The notes: generated from the sequence alone by a model not told the origin. A DNA stretch of 64,000 nucleotides from Lewinella sp041392765 (GCA_041392765.1 JAWKLL010000001.1:186001-250000), one strand, 5' to 3'; counted from the first letter of the stretch, positions 6,789 to 18,179 are shown. Numbers and translations: made by a program.

Positions 6789-9700
6789 CTATTGCTTTAC
6801 CCATTTAGCAATATGGTTGCCAGTGCGAATTACATAAAAGCCTGCTGGCAGTTCAGATACATCTAGGTAGGTGGCGGTAGTTTGTTTCACCAACTGCCCA
6901 CCCAAATCATACAATCCCACCACTTTACGCCGCTACCTCTCGGAAGTAGATCACGTTTTGCCCGGGGTTGGGATACACCCAAAGCGCGGGTGCTACATCT
7001 TCCCATGTTGGCGCTTCTGTGCTGTTCGGGGTGATGCAGGACAGGTCTTGTGCACGGGCTGCCTCCACACAGGCTTGCGCGGGCATATTGTCCAGATGCA
7101 CCTGATATTTAGGGGCTGTTTCAAGGTAGGCCTTCCAAGTCGATATGATCCAATACGCCCCAAGAACCGAAGATGCTCTCTTGTTCACCCGCCAAACTAA
7201 AATTGGAAGCCATACGACATCCCCACGTGCGGATGGAATCCAGTACGAGCTGGTACATGTCGTACATGGGTTGGCTGTTTTGGGCATCCCACATGGCCTG
7301 TTGGTAATCATAAGGAATACCGAATACGTTGCCCCAAAGTGCTGCCCGCCTTCGTAGGTAATTACTTCCTTGCCATAGAGTTGTACGTTGCGGTAATCTT
7401 GCCGAACGGCAGGCGCAAATTCCTCAAAGTGGTGGAGCGCATTAGCCATTACGTCCGATACGGTGGCATTAGCACCCAGCAGATCAAGGCGCGGATTGCC
7501 CGTTTCTCCATGATCGAGACCGAAATAGTGCGTTGGCGATCCGTAATCCCATTCATCCTGCTGCAACTGAGCCAGAATGTGGTCGTTGAGGTAGTTGAAC
7601 CCAGCTTGCAAGCCCAACACTCGCTTCACGCGGCAAGTTTGCCCACTGAATTCTTCGTGCCATATTCGGAAAACGCGACGAGCCTTATCAGCCATAGCGC
7701 GACCGTACATCAACCCCAACGGATTGTTCTCTACATTGTAATGCGCCTGTGGGAAAATCCAGTTCCACACCTCGTTGCTGTATTCCAAATAGATAACGAT
7801 ATTATCCTTGAGGTTGTCGCGGAATAGTTGCGCCATCTGGCGGATGTAGTCGTCGTCAGCAGCATGGGGTACGCATATCCAAATATCTTTGTCCAATTGG
7901 TTGGCCAACTGGATGATGACTTCATAAGGCACACCCACATCCCCGCCGTATGTATAGTAGTCAGGCAGCTTGCGATCCTCCCAGCGAACCGCTACGTTGC
8001 CATTGGTGGACATCCAGTCCATAAAACGCAAGTTCTGGAAAGGCGCAATCCTGTCTAAGAAAACCTCATAGAAAGGGTCGTTGTCGAGGTCGGCGAACTC
8101 ATCTTCTAAACGCAATATACGGACATTGCGAATATGGTTGCCCATCGTCGATTCGAGGATTTGAAACCAGAACGTACCGTCGCCACCTAAATCAAACTGC
8201 ATCCTTCCGGGGGTTGTACTTTCATTGGAAAGTGCCCCATTCAGGGACAGTATGCCTTGCCCATCATACAGCAGAACATAAGTTTGGTCAGCAGGCATAT
8301 TCGCACCACTTGCCGACACAAAGAAGCGCAAGCGAGTTGCACCTTCCGTGGTATTCTGTGGCATTGTAAGCGGATAACCATTTTCATCAAACTGCATTTG
8401 CGCCAACACCGCATCGGGGTCGTCAAAAGACCAACAGTCGCAATTGTCCGTGTAAGGAATAGGGGTGGAACGTGTGTTTTTAAGGAAATTTTTCATGGGG
8501 CGTTGTGGCACCCAATCGGCAAAACCATTGAGGTTGGTACCAATGCGCATCGCACAGGCATCGGGTGTCCACCCGTCGCAGGTGGTGCTATCCACGCGGA
8601 TGTGAATATCGTATTGCTCCACGCAACCATTGGCGCCAGTGGCTTCCAATTGATAAACACCCGCCTGCAACTGCTGGTAGCTACCCTCCCATGCAGGCGC
8701 AATGAGGTTGCCGTTAAGGCGAAGGGTAGCCGATACGTTAGGTTCGGTATGCACGGCTATACGCCCGCCTTGGCCACTACAATCGGCCAATGCTTCAGAA
8801 ACGACCGTAGAAAAGCAAGGAAGTGCTTGCCCGGGGTTCGTCACGGAAACCGTCAGGTAAAAAGTACCTTCGGCACCTTGGCTATCCACCACAGTCAGAG
8901 AAGGGAAGTATTGGCCACCTCCCGTAGTGTAAGTATGGTTGGCAGTAATGCCTTCCACGGTGGCACTGCCATCGCCAAAATTCCACCGATACGTCACCGC
9001 ATCGCCATCAGGGTCGAAAGAACCCACCGCCGAAAAAGAAACCGCCAGCGGTGCATCACCAGCGGATGGTGTAACCGCTGCTACGGCTACCGGCGGCTGG
9101 TTGATGACTACGGAGGGATCTGGTGCCACACAGGAATATGAAGTAGCAAACCGAATTTCGTCCAACGTGCCTCGCCCTGGTTCGTTCCCACCATAAAATG
9201 ACAGGCTGCGAAACTGCACAGGTGTACTTTGATGGCTAATAGCAGGCGTGCCGGGGTTGCTGTTTCCTAAGGAAGCAGGGTTCACGTACATATCCACTTG
9301 GGTAGCTGCCGCTCCAAACACCAATCGGAGAACGATAAATGCAGGCGTGCCAGTCACCGCCGCCACATTGGTGTTGATGACCGTGCCATTGACTAACAGA
9401 CTCCAGCGAGGTACTCCGTTCACCACCGATTGGTCACCAAAAAAGCCGACACTTATCCGGTTGTCGTTGGAACACTGGGGGCAAGTGACAATCTCGCTGT
9501 TGTGCAAGTCAATAGCGACTTCGTCCAAATTTCCTGTGTTTCTTTGCAGCAGCACACTCACCCACAGCTCGCCGCCGTTGGTTTGAGAGCCGATGGCATC
9601 GTCCGCAATATAAGCAGCTAATGACCCATCTGGCGATGTGTTCAGCCGCCTCCCGACTGTGACGTATTCATACCCCCCCGAAGCATGGTTGCCGGCTGTA

Positions 9701-9939
9701 GTGAGGTTGCTATACGAAAGAGAAGAACCCGTACCCGTCTGGTAGCCGGGCACAGCAGTTTCCTCGTTCTGAATATACCAAGGCGACTGCCACCCACTGC
9801 CACCTGAAAGGTTATGCAGGGTTTGGCCATTGGGGTAATTAAAGGCTTCATACACCAAGTAGGTACAAGGTGTTTGAGCAAAAACAATCGCAGTCCATAA
9901 AAGAACCGATAAGAGTGTTGAGATGCGTAATCGTTGCAT
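6789..9939 (-). CDS. Secreted multidomain glycoside-hydrolase-like protein with PKD domain and T9SS sorting domain
   Basis: About 1050 aa once repaired. It has a signal peptide (residues 1-21), a beta-sandwich N-terminal region (about 25-270), a PKD domain (about 285-370; SFDPDGDAVTYRWNFGDGSA), and a small Cys-containing repeat (about 375-455). A TIM-barrel-type catalytic region follows, with MRIGTNLNGFADWVP, the acid/base-like YLEYSNEVWN and the nucleophile-like TYEGGQHFG. The C-terminus has VYPNPGQN followed by a T9SS type A sorting domain. Three indels are visible. Near 6932 the frame shifts, and the sorting domain continues in another frame to a stop at 6789 (ELPAGFYVIRTGNHIAKW). Two compensating shifts near 7343 and 7133 leave about 70 residues in the wrong frame; the correct frame reads FGIPYDYQQAMWDAQNSQP. 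It probably acts on extracellular polysaccharide. Confidence 0.85.
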
Positions 9940-9963
9940 GAGGTATGGGTTGTCAATAATTTT

Positions 9964-10118
9964 GGTTCTTTGACAAATTTAGTGGTCGTACTGGGCTAGC
10001 GATGTGCAGCAGTGGCAGCTTTTAGCTGACAGACCCGGGTTTACCGGGGCCGAGCGAATAGCGAGCTGCGAAACGTAGCGACCCGGAGGGTAGCCTCCAC
10101 TTAAAAAGTCAAAGAACC
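9964..10118. repeat. Dispersed inverted-repeat element, family P4, copy 1
   Basis: A 155-bp element bounded by GGTTCTTTGAC and its exact inverse GTCAAAGAACC. The inner part has CTAGCGATGTG, CAGTGGC and AACGTAGCG, all shared in order with the copy at 25724-25894. It lies between the divergent secreted glycosidase (start 9939) and the beta-helix lipoprotein (start 10203). The inner GC-rich strings can fold (GACCCGGGTTTACCGGG). No ORF. Confidence 0.8.
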
Positions 10119-10202
10119 ATAATTTTTAATTTCAAAGGCCGTAAAGATACTGCCTGTCTATGAGAAAAACCTTGTAAGTTTGTGTTTTCATCCAAATCAA
10201 CT

Positions 10203-11717
10203 ATGAATAGAGCCGCTGTTATGGCCAAATTATTGACATACACGGGTTGGATAGCGGCATTGGCGGCTATTGGGGCGATGACTGCCTGCGACCCCAACGA
10301 AGACTTCCTACGAGGGGATAGCGTCAATGTGCGTTTTGAATTAGATACGCTTCGTTTCGATACCGTATTCACCCAACTGGGGTCTGCTACCCGCTTCCTG
10401 AAAATTTACAATGAAGGCGACCAGCCCGTACAGCTCGACCAAGTGTATGTAGAAGGCACTACTGGCGTGTCCTTTCAGATCAACGTGGATGGTGTACCCG
10501 GCGGCATCGTCGAAGATGCTATCATTTGGGGCAACGATTCTATCTATGTTTTCGTGGAAGTCACCATCGACCCCGATCAGGACATTTCCCTCAGCCCATT
10601 CGTGGTGGAAGATCGGTTGGTGGTAAAAACCGGCAACAAAACCCGCAGTATGCTACTCGAAGCCTGGGGGCAAAACGCCAATTATTTCCCCAGCCGATTC
10701 AACAAAGGCGTTCCCGTCGTCCTTCGTTGCGACAACCAAACCATCACCTGGGACAGCCCGCTGCCGTACGTCATTTACGGTGAGGTCTTCATCGATTCTT
10801 GTTTACTTCAAGTGGCTGCTGGTACCCATATCTACGTGCATGGCGGCATCGCTAATAATGAATTATTGGGCACCTTCAACGATGGTTTTCTCTACACCCT
10901 CCCCAATGGGCGTATTCATTTGGCAGGCACCCTCGACAACCCCATCACCGTCGAAGGCGACCGCCTCGAGGAAGGTTTTTCCCAGCAACCCGGCCAATGG
11001 TTGGGATTGATAGCGGGGCGAGGCAGCAAAGGCAACCTCATCGAATACACTACCATCAAGAACAGCATCTTTGGTGTATATGTCGATTCCGCCGCTGAAA
11101 TGACCCTCCGTAATGTGAAGATACACACCACTTCCAGCAGCGGTCTGTTGGGCATTCACAGCAAAGTCAACGCCAGCAACTGCTTGCTTTTCGACAATGG
11201 CGGCAACGCCATACAGTTTACCCACGGGGGCGAATACCAATTGGACTTCTGCACCGTCGCCAGCTTTGGCGTGGACGCATCTGCGCTCGCTTTGAACAAC
11301 TTCCAATGCTACGATAACGACTGCGAAGTCAGTTCCGTTTATCCACTTCAAGCCAACGTCACCAACTGTATCTTCTTCGGCTCCCGCCGCGACGAAATCA
11401 TCATCCAAGATGCCACCGATAGGATGGAAGCCAATTTTTTCCGCCTCAATATGCAACATTGCTTGGTCAAAGTCGATCAATTGCTCACCCGTAATGATGC
11501 ACAGTACGGAGATTTTTTCTCCACCTACTGCCTCAACTGCGTTAACGGCGAAAGCAGCAGTGCCCTCTTCCTCGACCGCGCCATGGACGATTACCATCTC
11601 GACACCCTTTCCATTGCTCAGGATAGAGGCATTACCCTGCCACTCTTCCCCCTCGACATCGATGGCACCCCTCGCGATGCTATGCCAGACATAGGGTGCT
11701 ATGAACGAATCGACTAA
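10203..11717 (+). CDS. Lipoprotein with right-handed beta-helix fold
   Basis: 504 aa from the ATG at 10203; the open frame extends to a GTG at 10182. The signal sequence ends with a lipobox-like ...GAMTAC, so it is probably a lipoprotein anchored in the outer membrane. An N-terminal Ig/Abnormal-spindle-like segment (VRFELDTLRFDTVFTQLGSA) is followed by repeated beta-helix coils (TLRNVKIHTTSSSGLLGIHS; VNASNCLLFDNGGNAIQFTH). The C-terminal LDIDGTPRDAMPDIGCYE is the usual ending of choice-of-anchor/parallel beta-helix proteins in Bacteroidota. Its stop overlaps the start of the next gene by 17 bases, suggesting translational coupling. Molecular function is unknown. Confidence 0.8.
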   Translation: MNRAAVMAKLLTYTGWIAALAAIGAMTACDPNEDFLRGDSVNVRFELDTLRFDTVFTQLGSATRFLKIYNEGDQPVQLDQVYVEGTTGVSFQINVDGVPGGIVEDAIIWGNDSIYVFVEVTIDPDQDISLSPFVVEDRLVVKTGNKTRSMLLEAWGQNANYFPSRFNKGVPVVLRCDNQTITWDSPLPYVIYGEVFIDSCLLQVAAGTHIYVHGGIANNELLGTFNDGFLYTLPNGRIHLAGTLDNPITVEGDRLEEGFSQQPGQWLGLIAGRGSKGNLIEYTTIKNSIFGVYVDSAAEMTLRNVKIHTTSSSGLLGIHSKVNASNCLLFDNGGNAIQFTHGGEYQLDFCTVASFGVDASALALNNFQCYDNDCEVSSVYPLQANVTNCIFFGSRRDEIIIQDATDRMEANFFRLNMQHCLVKVDQLLTRNDAQYGDFFSTYCLNCVNGESSSALFLDRAMDDYHLDTLSIAQDRGITLPLFPLDIDGTPRDAMPDIGCYERID

Positions 11718-12620
11718 CCCCACTCCTCCTATGGTAACACGACCACAAGCAGGTATTTTGGGGTTAGGTGCTATGGGTACCGTCATGGCCGCCCAATTAG
11801 CACTACAGGACGAATGGGATTTGCACTTCTTCAACCGATCCCCCCGGCCACGCATCCAACTCAAACTCCCCAATGGGCGCTGGTTTGAAAAAGCCATCCA
11901 TTGCCTCATTGAGCCAGCCCCCGTAGCCTTGGACTGGCTCATTATCTGCCTCAAAGAACACCACTACGCTCAGGCTCGCCACTGGTTTGAAGCCCTCATC
12001 GGGCCGCACACCCGCGTAGTCATTGTGCGCAATGGACTGGAACTCACAGCCCCCCTGCTTCCATTTACCACCTCCGACCATCTGTTACCTTGCCTCGTGG
12101 ACTGCCCCACCGAACAAATAGCCTACGGCAGCTACCACCAACTCAGCCAACCTGTTATCCTCACACTGCCCGACACACCATTAGCCAATAGGTTCCGTGA
12201 TGTACTCCCCGCAACCAGTTCGTCACCTTCATCGATAAAGACTTCCTCACCCAAAGCTGGATCAAACTCGCCGAAAGTGCCGCCATAGGTGCTATTACCA
12301 GCCTGAGTGGTACCACTTGCCGCATCTTCAAAACCCCCGATGTACTCGACTTATTCACCCGCCTAATCACCGAAATTGCTGCCGTAGCCAATGCCGATGG
12401 TGCTTCTTTACCCACAGATTTTGTCCCCAAACTCGTGCAAAAAGTCCGCACCTACCCCGACGGCAAAGGCAGCTCCATGCTCACCGACCGCTTGGCTGGC
12501 CAGCCGCTCGAACTCGGCGCCAAAAATGGCATCATTCGCCAGCGAGCACGCCAGTACGGCATCCCCACCCCCGTCAACGACACCCTTCACACCCTCCTTT
12601 CCGTCATAAATATATCGTAA
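11701..12620 (+). CDS. Ketopantoate reductase (ApbA/PanE) family protein, one frameshift
   Basis: NADPH-dependent reductase family that makes pantoate from 2-dehydropantoate in CoA synthesis, although many paralogues act elsewhere. The N-terminal half (11701-12210) has the Rossmann motif GILGLGAMGTVMAAQL and 'WLIICLKEHHYAQA'. The C-terminal half continues in another frame from about 12205 (QFVTFIDKDFLTQSWIKLAE). It ends with ELGAKNGIIRQRARQYGIPT, the conserved PanE C-terminal helix with its catalytic-domain Glu/Asn. Adding one C to the CCCC run near 12207 joins the halves. The start may be 11701 (overlapping the previous stop) or ATG 11731. Likely an intact gene with a sequence error. Confidence 0.75.
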
Positions 12621-13183
12621 TACAGGAGCTTGGAAGCGATGGGCCACCCCGGCTGGTCATACGAATACGCAAGTGTCAGCCCACCTTGCTTTCAGCCGTG
12701 GCCCGGCTGTCCGCTCATAGCCTGTGCTCCGCTACGCTGCGCACAGGCACCCGCTTCCATCCGTTGTCCGAGTGAGCGTGCGCATCTACACTGTTTGATC
12801 TGTTAACTTATACGGGTTTATATTTCTTCAATTTCATACGCAGGCATACAAAGCACTTTAATGTAAAAATACAAAAACTACTGAAATTTGCTGAAATTTT
12901 TTCCCCATACTAAGGCTGGAACTGGTGGTTTTTTTTGTGTTTTTTATCTAGGTATTCGCATTCCAAAGTATTTCATGCATCAGTTCGCCGAAGCATTTAA
13001 TACTTCAATCCATGAAATTGTCTTTATTTCAATCATGCGTTAAACATTCAAATATTTGACTGCTGTGTATGCTTGTGTCCGAAAAAAGAAAGCTTTTTAC
13101 AGGTTTTAATAATTTTATCTACCTTGGCATCGGCTCAAGAGCGCCATATTATTTTTTTACCAACTTTTTAAGCTACTAGTATT
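12621..13183. other. Intergenic region with long hairpin and AT-rich promoter area
   Basis: No gene. The left part (12631-12759) is a GC-rich structured segment with outer arms TGGAAGCG and CGCTTCCA and an inner hairpin CCTGTGC/GCACAGG. The middle (12890-12912) has an isolated CCCCATACTAA end of the P2 element. The right part is AT-rich and presumably holds the promoter of the TonB receptor at 13184; TACCTTGG at about 13119-13126 is a one-mismatch TAnnTTTG. Confidence 0.5.
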
Positions 13184-15910
13184 ATGAAGCAATTAAAACT
13201 TTTCTCTCTTTTGGCAGCCATGCTGCCTGTCATGCTCACCGCTCAAACCTTATCGGGTTTAATCGGCAGTGAAGATGGCCCAGTGATTGGTGCCAATGTT
13301 GTGGCTAGCCCTGGGGGCAAAGGCACTATTTCCGATATTGACGGCACTTACTCACTAGATTTGGCGGCTGGGAGTTATGAAATAACTGTCAGCTACCTAG
13401 GTTATATTTCTCAGAACTTTTCCATTACGCTTTCCGCAGGTGAAAAGCGCACACTTGATGTCATGCTCAGTGAAGGGGGCGTTAACCTCGGCGATATAGT
13501 AGTGGTAGGTTCTAGAACAGCACCGCGATCGTCCACCACCAGTCCGCTGCCAGTGGATGTACTGAATGCCCGCGACTTGATAGGAACAGGGCAAAATAGC
13601 TTTGATAAGGCACTGCAATACCGTGTGCCATCTTTCAATACTGTACAAACGCCCGTCAACGACGCGACTTCCTTGCTCGACCCCTACGAAATCAGAAACA
13701 TGGGGCCTAGCCGTACGCTTATCCTCATCAACGGAAAGCGCAAAAACATGAGCTCCTTGCTTTATACCCAGACCTCTCCGGGTCGTGGTGAAACAGGTGC
13801 CGATATTTCCGCTATCCCACAAGATGCCATTGAACGAGTAGAAATCCTGCGCGATGGTGCATCTGCACAATACGGATCTGACGCTATCGCGGGCGTAATG
13901 AACATTATCCTGAAAGATGATGTACAAGGAAGCGGTGTTACCATTCGCACAGGTATTACCACGGAAGGCGATGGTGAAATGTATGGCATTGCGCTCAACA
14001 ATGGCGCTAAATTGGGCGAAGCAGGTTTTGTAAACTACACCTTGGATTTGTCTAAAATCGGGCAAGCCAACCGCCCCGGCATGGTGGACGCGGAAGGAGA
14101 AGCTGCCGACTTTGGTGCAGACCTTGCTACCGTTCGGGCATTCCTCAATGAGTTTCCCGATGCTGGCAACATCAATGGTTCACCTGAAACTACTGCCATG
14201 AAATTCGCCGTCAACGCAGGTGGTAAAGTCAATGAAAATACAGAAGTCTATGGAAATGGCGGATACGTTTTCAAAAAAGTGAACAGCTTCGCTAACTACC
14301 GTACTCCTTATTGGAGAACATTGGAATCCTTCCCTTATCTGCTTGATTTCTTTGGCGTTGATGGCCGCTATGTTGGTTATGTGCCTACTTTCGACGGGGA
14401 TTTGATTGACTATAACGCCACCCTCGGCTTTAGAAGTAATATCAACGGTTGGTTGGCGGATGTGAGCCTCACTTCTGGTATGAACCAACAGACTTACCGT
14501 TCAGTAACTCGCACACCGCAACGGCACACTGAATCCTGATGGCACTAATAAATACCGGGAAAATAGCCCGGATTACTTTCGACCCAGGTGGTACTCGTTT
14601 TGCGCACATCGTCGGTAATATCGATGTAACCAAGCGTTTGTCCGATATGTTCAGCTTTGCATTTGGTTCGGAGTTTAGGTCTGAAGACTTCACGGTTATT
14701 GAGGGGGAATTGGCTTTTATGAAGACGGTGGTGCCGACTCTTTCGCAGGAAACGACCCCCGTAATTCTGGCAAATTCAACCGTTACAACCTAGGTGGTTA
14801 CCTCGATTTTGCGCTTGACCTCACCGATGACTTCCTCATTAATGCTACGGTGCGTTCTGAAAACTATAGCGACTTCGGTAACGCATTTGTTTGGAAATTA
14901 AGCTCCCGCTACAAGTTTGCAGATGATCGCATCACATTGCGTGCTTCGGCATCTACAGGCTTCAAGGCACCTACACTGCACCAGATTTATACTCAAAAAG
15001 CACAGTACAGCTTTGTGCCGGGTCAAGGTATCCAAGTAGGTGGTTTGGTGAGCAACGTATCACGGGAAGCTCGACTGTTGGGAATTCTAGCCTCAAGCCT
15101 GAAGAATCCACCAATATTACTGTGGGTGTAGGGCTTCGTCCATCTTCAAATCTGAGCATTACACTCGATTACTACAACATTGCTGTTACAGATCGTATCA
15201 TCCTCTCTACCGAAATAGGCGCTACGGAGGCTGGCAATACTGCACTCGACAATATTTTGGCTGCCAACAATTTGTCTGACCTTAGCTTCTTTGTCAACGC
15301 ATTGAACACACGCACTAGCGGTATAGATTTCGTAGCCAACTACCGCCGTCTGCCTTTGGGAAGTGGTGACTTGACGTTGAACCTATCTGGTAACTATACC
15401 TTGTCTAATGAGCGGGATGGGGCCGTTAAGAACCCTCAGTTGGTAGCTGACGCAGGCCAGTCTGTGGCTAATGCTACACAAGAAGCACTTTTCTTCACTT
15501 CTCGCCCTGAATACAAGGCTATTTTGGGGCTTGATTACGAAATTGGTAAGTTCAACTTCAATTTGACCAACACGGTATTTGGCCCTACCCGATTCAAGCA
15601 GCAGGGTATGGATGAAAACCTCTACACCGAGTTCGCTACCAAAATGGTAACTGATCTGGGTATTACTGTTCAGACGGGTGCAAAGTCAACACTAGCATTG
15701 AATGTAAACAACCTGCTCAATGTGTTGCCTGAATGGGAATTTAAAGCAGAAAATGCAGCAGGCGAAGCACTGCTCAAAGACCCCGCTGCCTTGAAAGTTA
15801 ATTCTAATTTGATTACTTTCAATCAGCGTTACTCACAGATGACGTACGACGGCTACCACTTCAGCCAGTTAGGTACGATTATCAACCTTTCTTATAACTT
15901 CCGCTTCTAA
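13184..15910 (+). CDS. TonB-dependent outer-membrane receptor, frame-disrupted
   Basis: Imports a nutrient through the outer membrane using TonB energy. About 900 aa after repair. It has a signal peptide (about 1-20) and a CarboxypepD-reg-like domain (about 23-100; SDIDGTYSLDLAAGSYEITV). A plug domain (VVVGSRTAPRSSTTSPLPVD ... VEILRDGASAQYGSDAIAGV) leads to a beta-barrel ending with aromatic Phe (LGTIINLSYNFRF). Indels near 14493, 14512, 14567, 14713 and 15060 break the frame. Each is one base in or near a short run and can be repaired to conserved receptor text such as FSNSHNRNGTLNPDGTNKYR. No SusD partner is adjacent. It converges on the E2 gene across a strong shared hairpin. Substrate unknown. 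Confidence 0.85.
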
Positions 15911-15931
15911 GCGTTCCTTTTTTCTTTAAAT

Positions 15932-15977
15932 AAAGATGGATGTAACCTGACTTACAATCAGGTTACATCCATCTTTT
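15932..15977. terminator. Bidirectional intrinsic terminator
   Basis: A perfect 19-bp stem, AAAGATGGATGTAACCTGA and TCAGGTTACATCCATCTTT, with a 7-base loop. It is flanked by a T-rich stretch on both strands. It lies between the convergent TonB receptor (+) and E2 (-) genes and can end transcription from both sides. Confidence 0.9.
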
Positions 15978-15999
15978 AGGTTACCAGAAACTAATACCG

Positions 16000-17305
16000 T
16001 TACACGCCACGGTTCTTATCAAACGCCTCCAAGTAGTCCGCTACGCGACGCAAGAAGGATCCACCTAAGAATCCATCCACTACCCGGTGATCGTAAGACA
16101 TCGAAAGGAACATCATCTGACGTACGGCGATCAAGTCGCCATATTCGGTTTCCACCACAGCAGGCCGCTTGCGAATGGCACCCACGGCCATGATAGCCGC
16201 GGGGCTGGTTGATGATGGGCGTACCCATGACGTTGCCGAAAGTTCCTACGTTGGTTAGAGTAAATGTGCCGTCCTGAATATCTTCCGGTTTGAGCTTGTT
16301 ATTGCGTGCTCTATCCGCCAGGTCATTGACGGCCTTTGTAAGCCCGATGAGGCTCAGTTGATCGGCATTTTTGATGACGGGCACAATGAGGTTGCCAGAA
16401 GGCAGCGCGGTAGCCATACCCACGTTGATGTTTTTCTTACGCAGGATATTGTTGCCTTCAACGGATACATTGATAAGCGGAAAATCGAGAATAGCTCGCA
16501 CCACTGCTTCTATGAATATAGGTGTAAAAGTGATTTTTTCACCATACTTCTTTTGGAAAGTATCTTTATTGCGCTCGCGCCATTGGACGATGTTGGTGAC
16601 GTCGGCTTCCACGAAAGAGGTAACGTGGGGCGAGGTGTGCTTGGAATGAACCATGTGGTCGGCAATCAATCGACGCATACGATCCATTTCTATGATTTCT
16701 ACATTGCCATCTGAAACCACAGACGGGCGGGAAGAAGCAATGGGTTGTTCAATAGATGGCGCCGTTGGCGTTGGGGCGGGAGCGGCAGGTGCTTGACTGC
16801 GTTGGGCAATGTATGCTAGCATATCGGCCTTGGTAACACGCCCGTCTTTGCCCGAACCCGCTATGCGATCCAATTCTGCTTGAGCGATACCTTCTTCCTT
16901 GGCCATATTGCGTACCAACGGGCTATAAAAACGGTCACCAGAGGTAGCAGATACCGCCACGGGTGCTGCTGCTTGCAGTGGAGCCGCCGCAGGGTGATTC
17001 TCGGCAGGTGTAGAGGTTTTGTCATCGGCAACGCTGGGGCTGGCTTGTGGAACGGCATCCGCTACAGCCGTCTCAATCATGGCAATAACCTGGCCCACAG
17101 GCACCACCTCATTGACAGGGAACATGATTTTAGTAAGCACACCTGCTACGGGACTCGGCACCTCAGAGTCCACCTTGTCAGTAGCAATTTCAAGGATGGT
17201 TTCATCCAATTCGATGCTATCACCCTCTTTTTTTACCCAATTGAGGATAGTCGCCTCCATAATGCTCTCCCCCATCTTGGGCATAATCAGTTCTACCTGC
17301 GCCAT
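16000..17305 (-). CDS. 2-oxoacid dehydrogenase complex E2 (dihydrolipoamide acyltransferase), one frameshift
   Basis: Transfers the acyl group from the lipoyl arm to CoA in the pyruvate, 2-oxoglutarate or branched-chain 2-oxoacid dehydrogenase complex. About 435 aa. It has an N-terminal lipoyl domain (EIATDKVDSEVPSP, lipoyl Lys44), an Ala/Pro-rich linker and an E1/E3-binding domain (about 130-170; YSPLVRNMAKEEGIAQAELD). The second linker is followed by the catalytic acyltransferase domain with DHRVVDG near the C-terminus. An extra C in a run near 16203 shifts the frame. The true C-terminus is IMAVGAIRKRPAVVETEYGD ... DKNRGV, ending at 16000. Which of the three complexes it serves cannot be decided; a single lipoyl domain fits the 2-oxoglutarate or branched-chain type. 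Confidence 0.88.
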
Positions 17306-17580
17306 GGTTTGGTTTGTTATATTTGGTTATTTGGTTAAAACAGACCGTTGTTTAAAACGATCTTTGGTTAGGCAAGGCAAAAATACATTTTTTTATATAA
17401 ACAGCGGTAGTTCTTTTGCAAGGGTGTACATAATAACAAATTGATGGAATGATGCGATATTTTACGTTAACCAACAAAGTGAAGAAAGAAAGAAGGTGGT
17501 GTGTAGTAGAAGGGTGCGTACGTCGGGAAAGGGTATAACTGCCCCTTGTGGGAGGGCCCACCCTGTCTGTCCGGTTCGCC
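17306..17580. other. Intergenic region, nothing identified
   Basis: AT-rich upstream region of the E2 gene, which must hold its promoter on the minus strand. No clear promoter element, hairpin or repeat was found. There are only short poor-quality ORFs. Confidence 0.4.
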
Positions 17581-17835
17581 ATGCCTCAACAGCCCGTTTT
17601 TGAGTACGGACAAAAGGCTTTCCTCTGCCGCGTGGTGACAGTACCCACACGCCAGTCAATCATGGTCTTTTACAAGACCCCAGCAACCTTACCATGGATG
17701 ACGCAAGCGGAAGAAAAATGGCTCGCGCATCGCCCGAATGCTCTGGTGACAAAGCCAGAGTTATATACCTATGATGTGCAGGTGGGTTGTCAATCCACTG
17801 CTAAGAGTGCAAAAATAATCATTTTTTTTAAATAA
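17581..17835 (+). CDS. Small hypothetical protein (doubtful)
   Basis: Not recognised. An 84-aa open frame from the ATG at 17581 contains a plausible globular sequence in its first 70 residues (YKTPATLPWMTQAEEKWLAH; VTKPELYTYDVQVG). It ends in Lys/Ile-rich text where the composition becomes AT-rich. No RBS or partner gene supports it. It could be a gene remnant or chance. Confidence 0.25.
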   Translation: MPQQPVFEYGQKAFLCRVVTVPTRQSIMVFYKTPATLPWMTQAEEKWLAHRPNALVTKPELYTYDVQVGCQSTAKSAKIIIFFK

Positions 17836-17905
17836 AATAAAATTGACACATTTTTTTGTAAAAAAAATTATAGACACCTGAGATAACGGAAGTCACTACA
17901 ATTAA

Positions 17906-18105
17906 CGTGAATTATGAACAATAAATCGAAGAACAAGCACACAAGTAACTGATAGTCAGTTAGATGTTTTTCGTGCGAGGGATAGGAGCGGACGTATCGG
18001 CTCAGCCGATACTGGAGTGGATAGCCCGACCCCTGTTTTGCAGGGGGCGCACCCTAAAATGTTTATTTTCAACTTATTATCTTTAGTTGTCATCCACAAT
18101 TCACG
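17906..18105. mobile_element. MITE-like element, family P3, copy 1
   Basis: About 200 bp bounded by CGTGAATTATGAACAATAAA and the inverse end ATCCACAATTCACG. Inside are ACTGATAGTCAGTTAGATGT, TTTTTCGTG, the perfect palindrome GTATCGGCTCAGCCGATAC and CCCCTGTTTTGCAGGGGGC. The same order recurs at 56269-56467 with about 85-90% identity by eye, and one end alone is at 36887. It is located between the hypothetical ORF and the acyltransferase gene. No ORF inside. Confidence 0.85.
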
Positions 18106-18179
18106 TAACAATTAATAGCATGCCTACTAATTTGTTCAATTAGTTATACACACTTTGCAAAGTACCAGAAACTTCACGC

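Noticed and set aside
8257..9141. 294-codon plus-strand ORF
   Set aside because: Antisense to the long secreted glycosidase gene, whose PKD and other motifs prove the minus-strand frame.
10863..11954. 363-codon minus-strand ORF
   Set aside because: Antisense to the beta-helix lipoprotein and PanE-family genes; its sequence has no recognisable domain.
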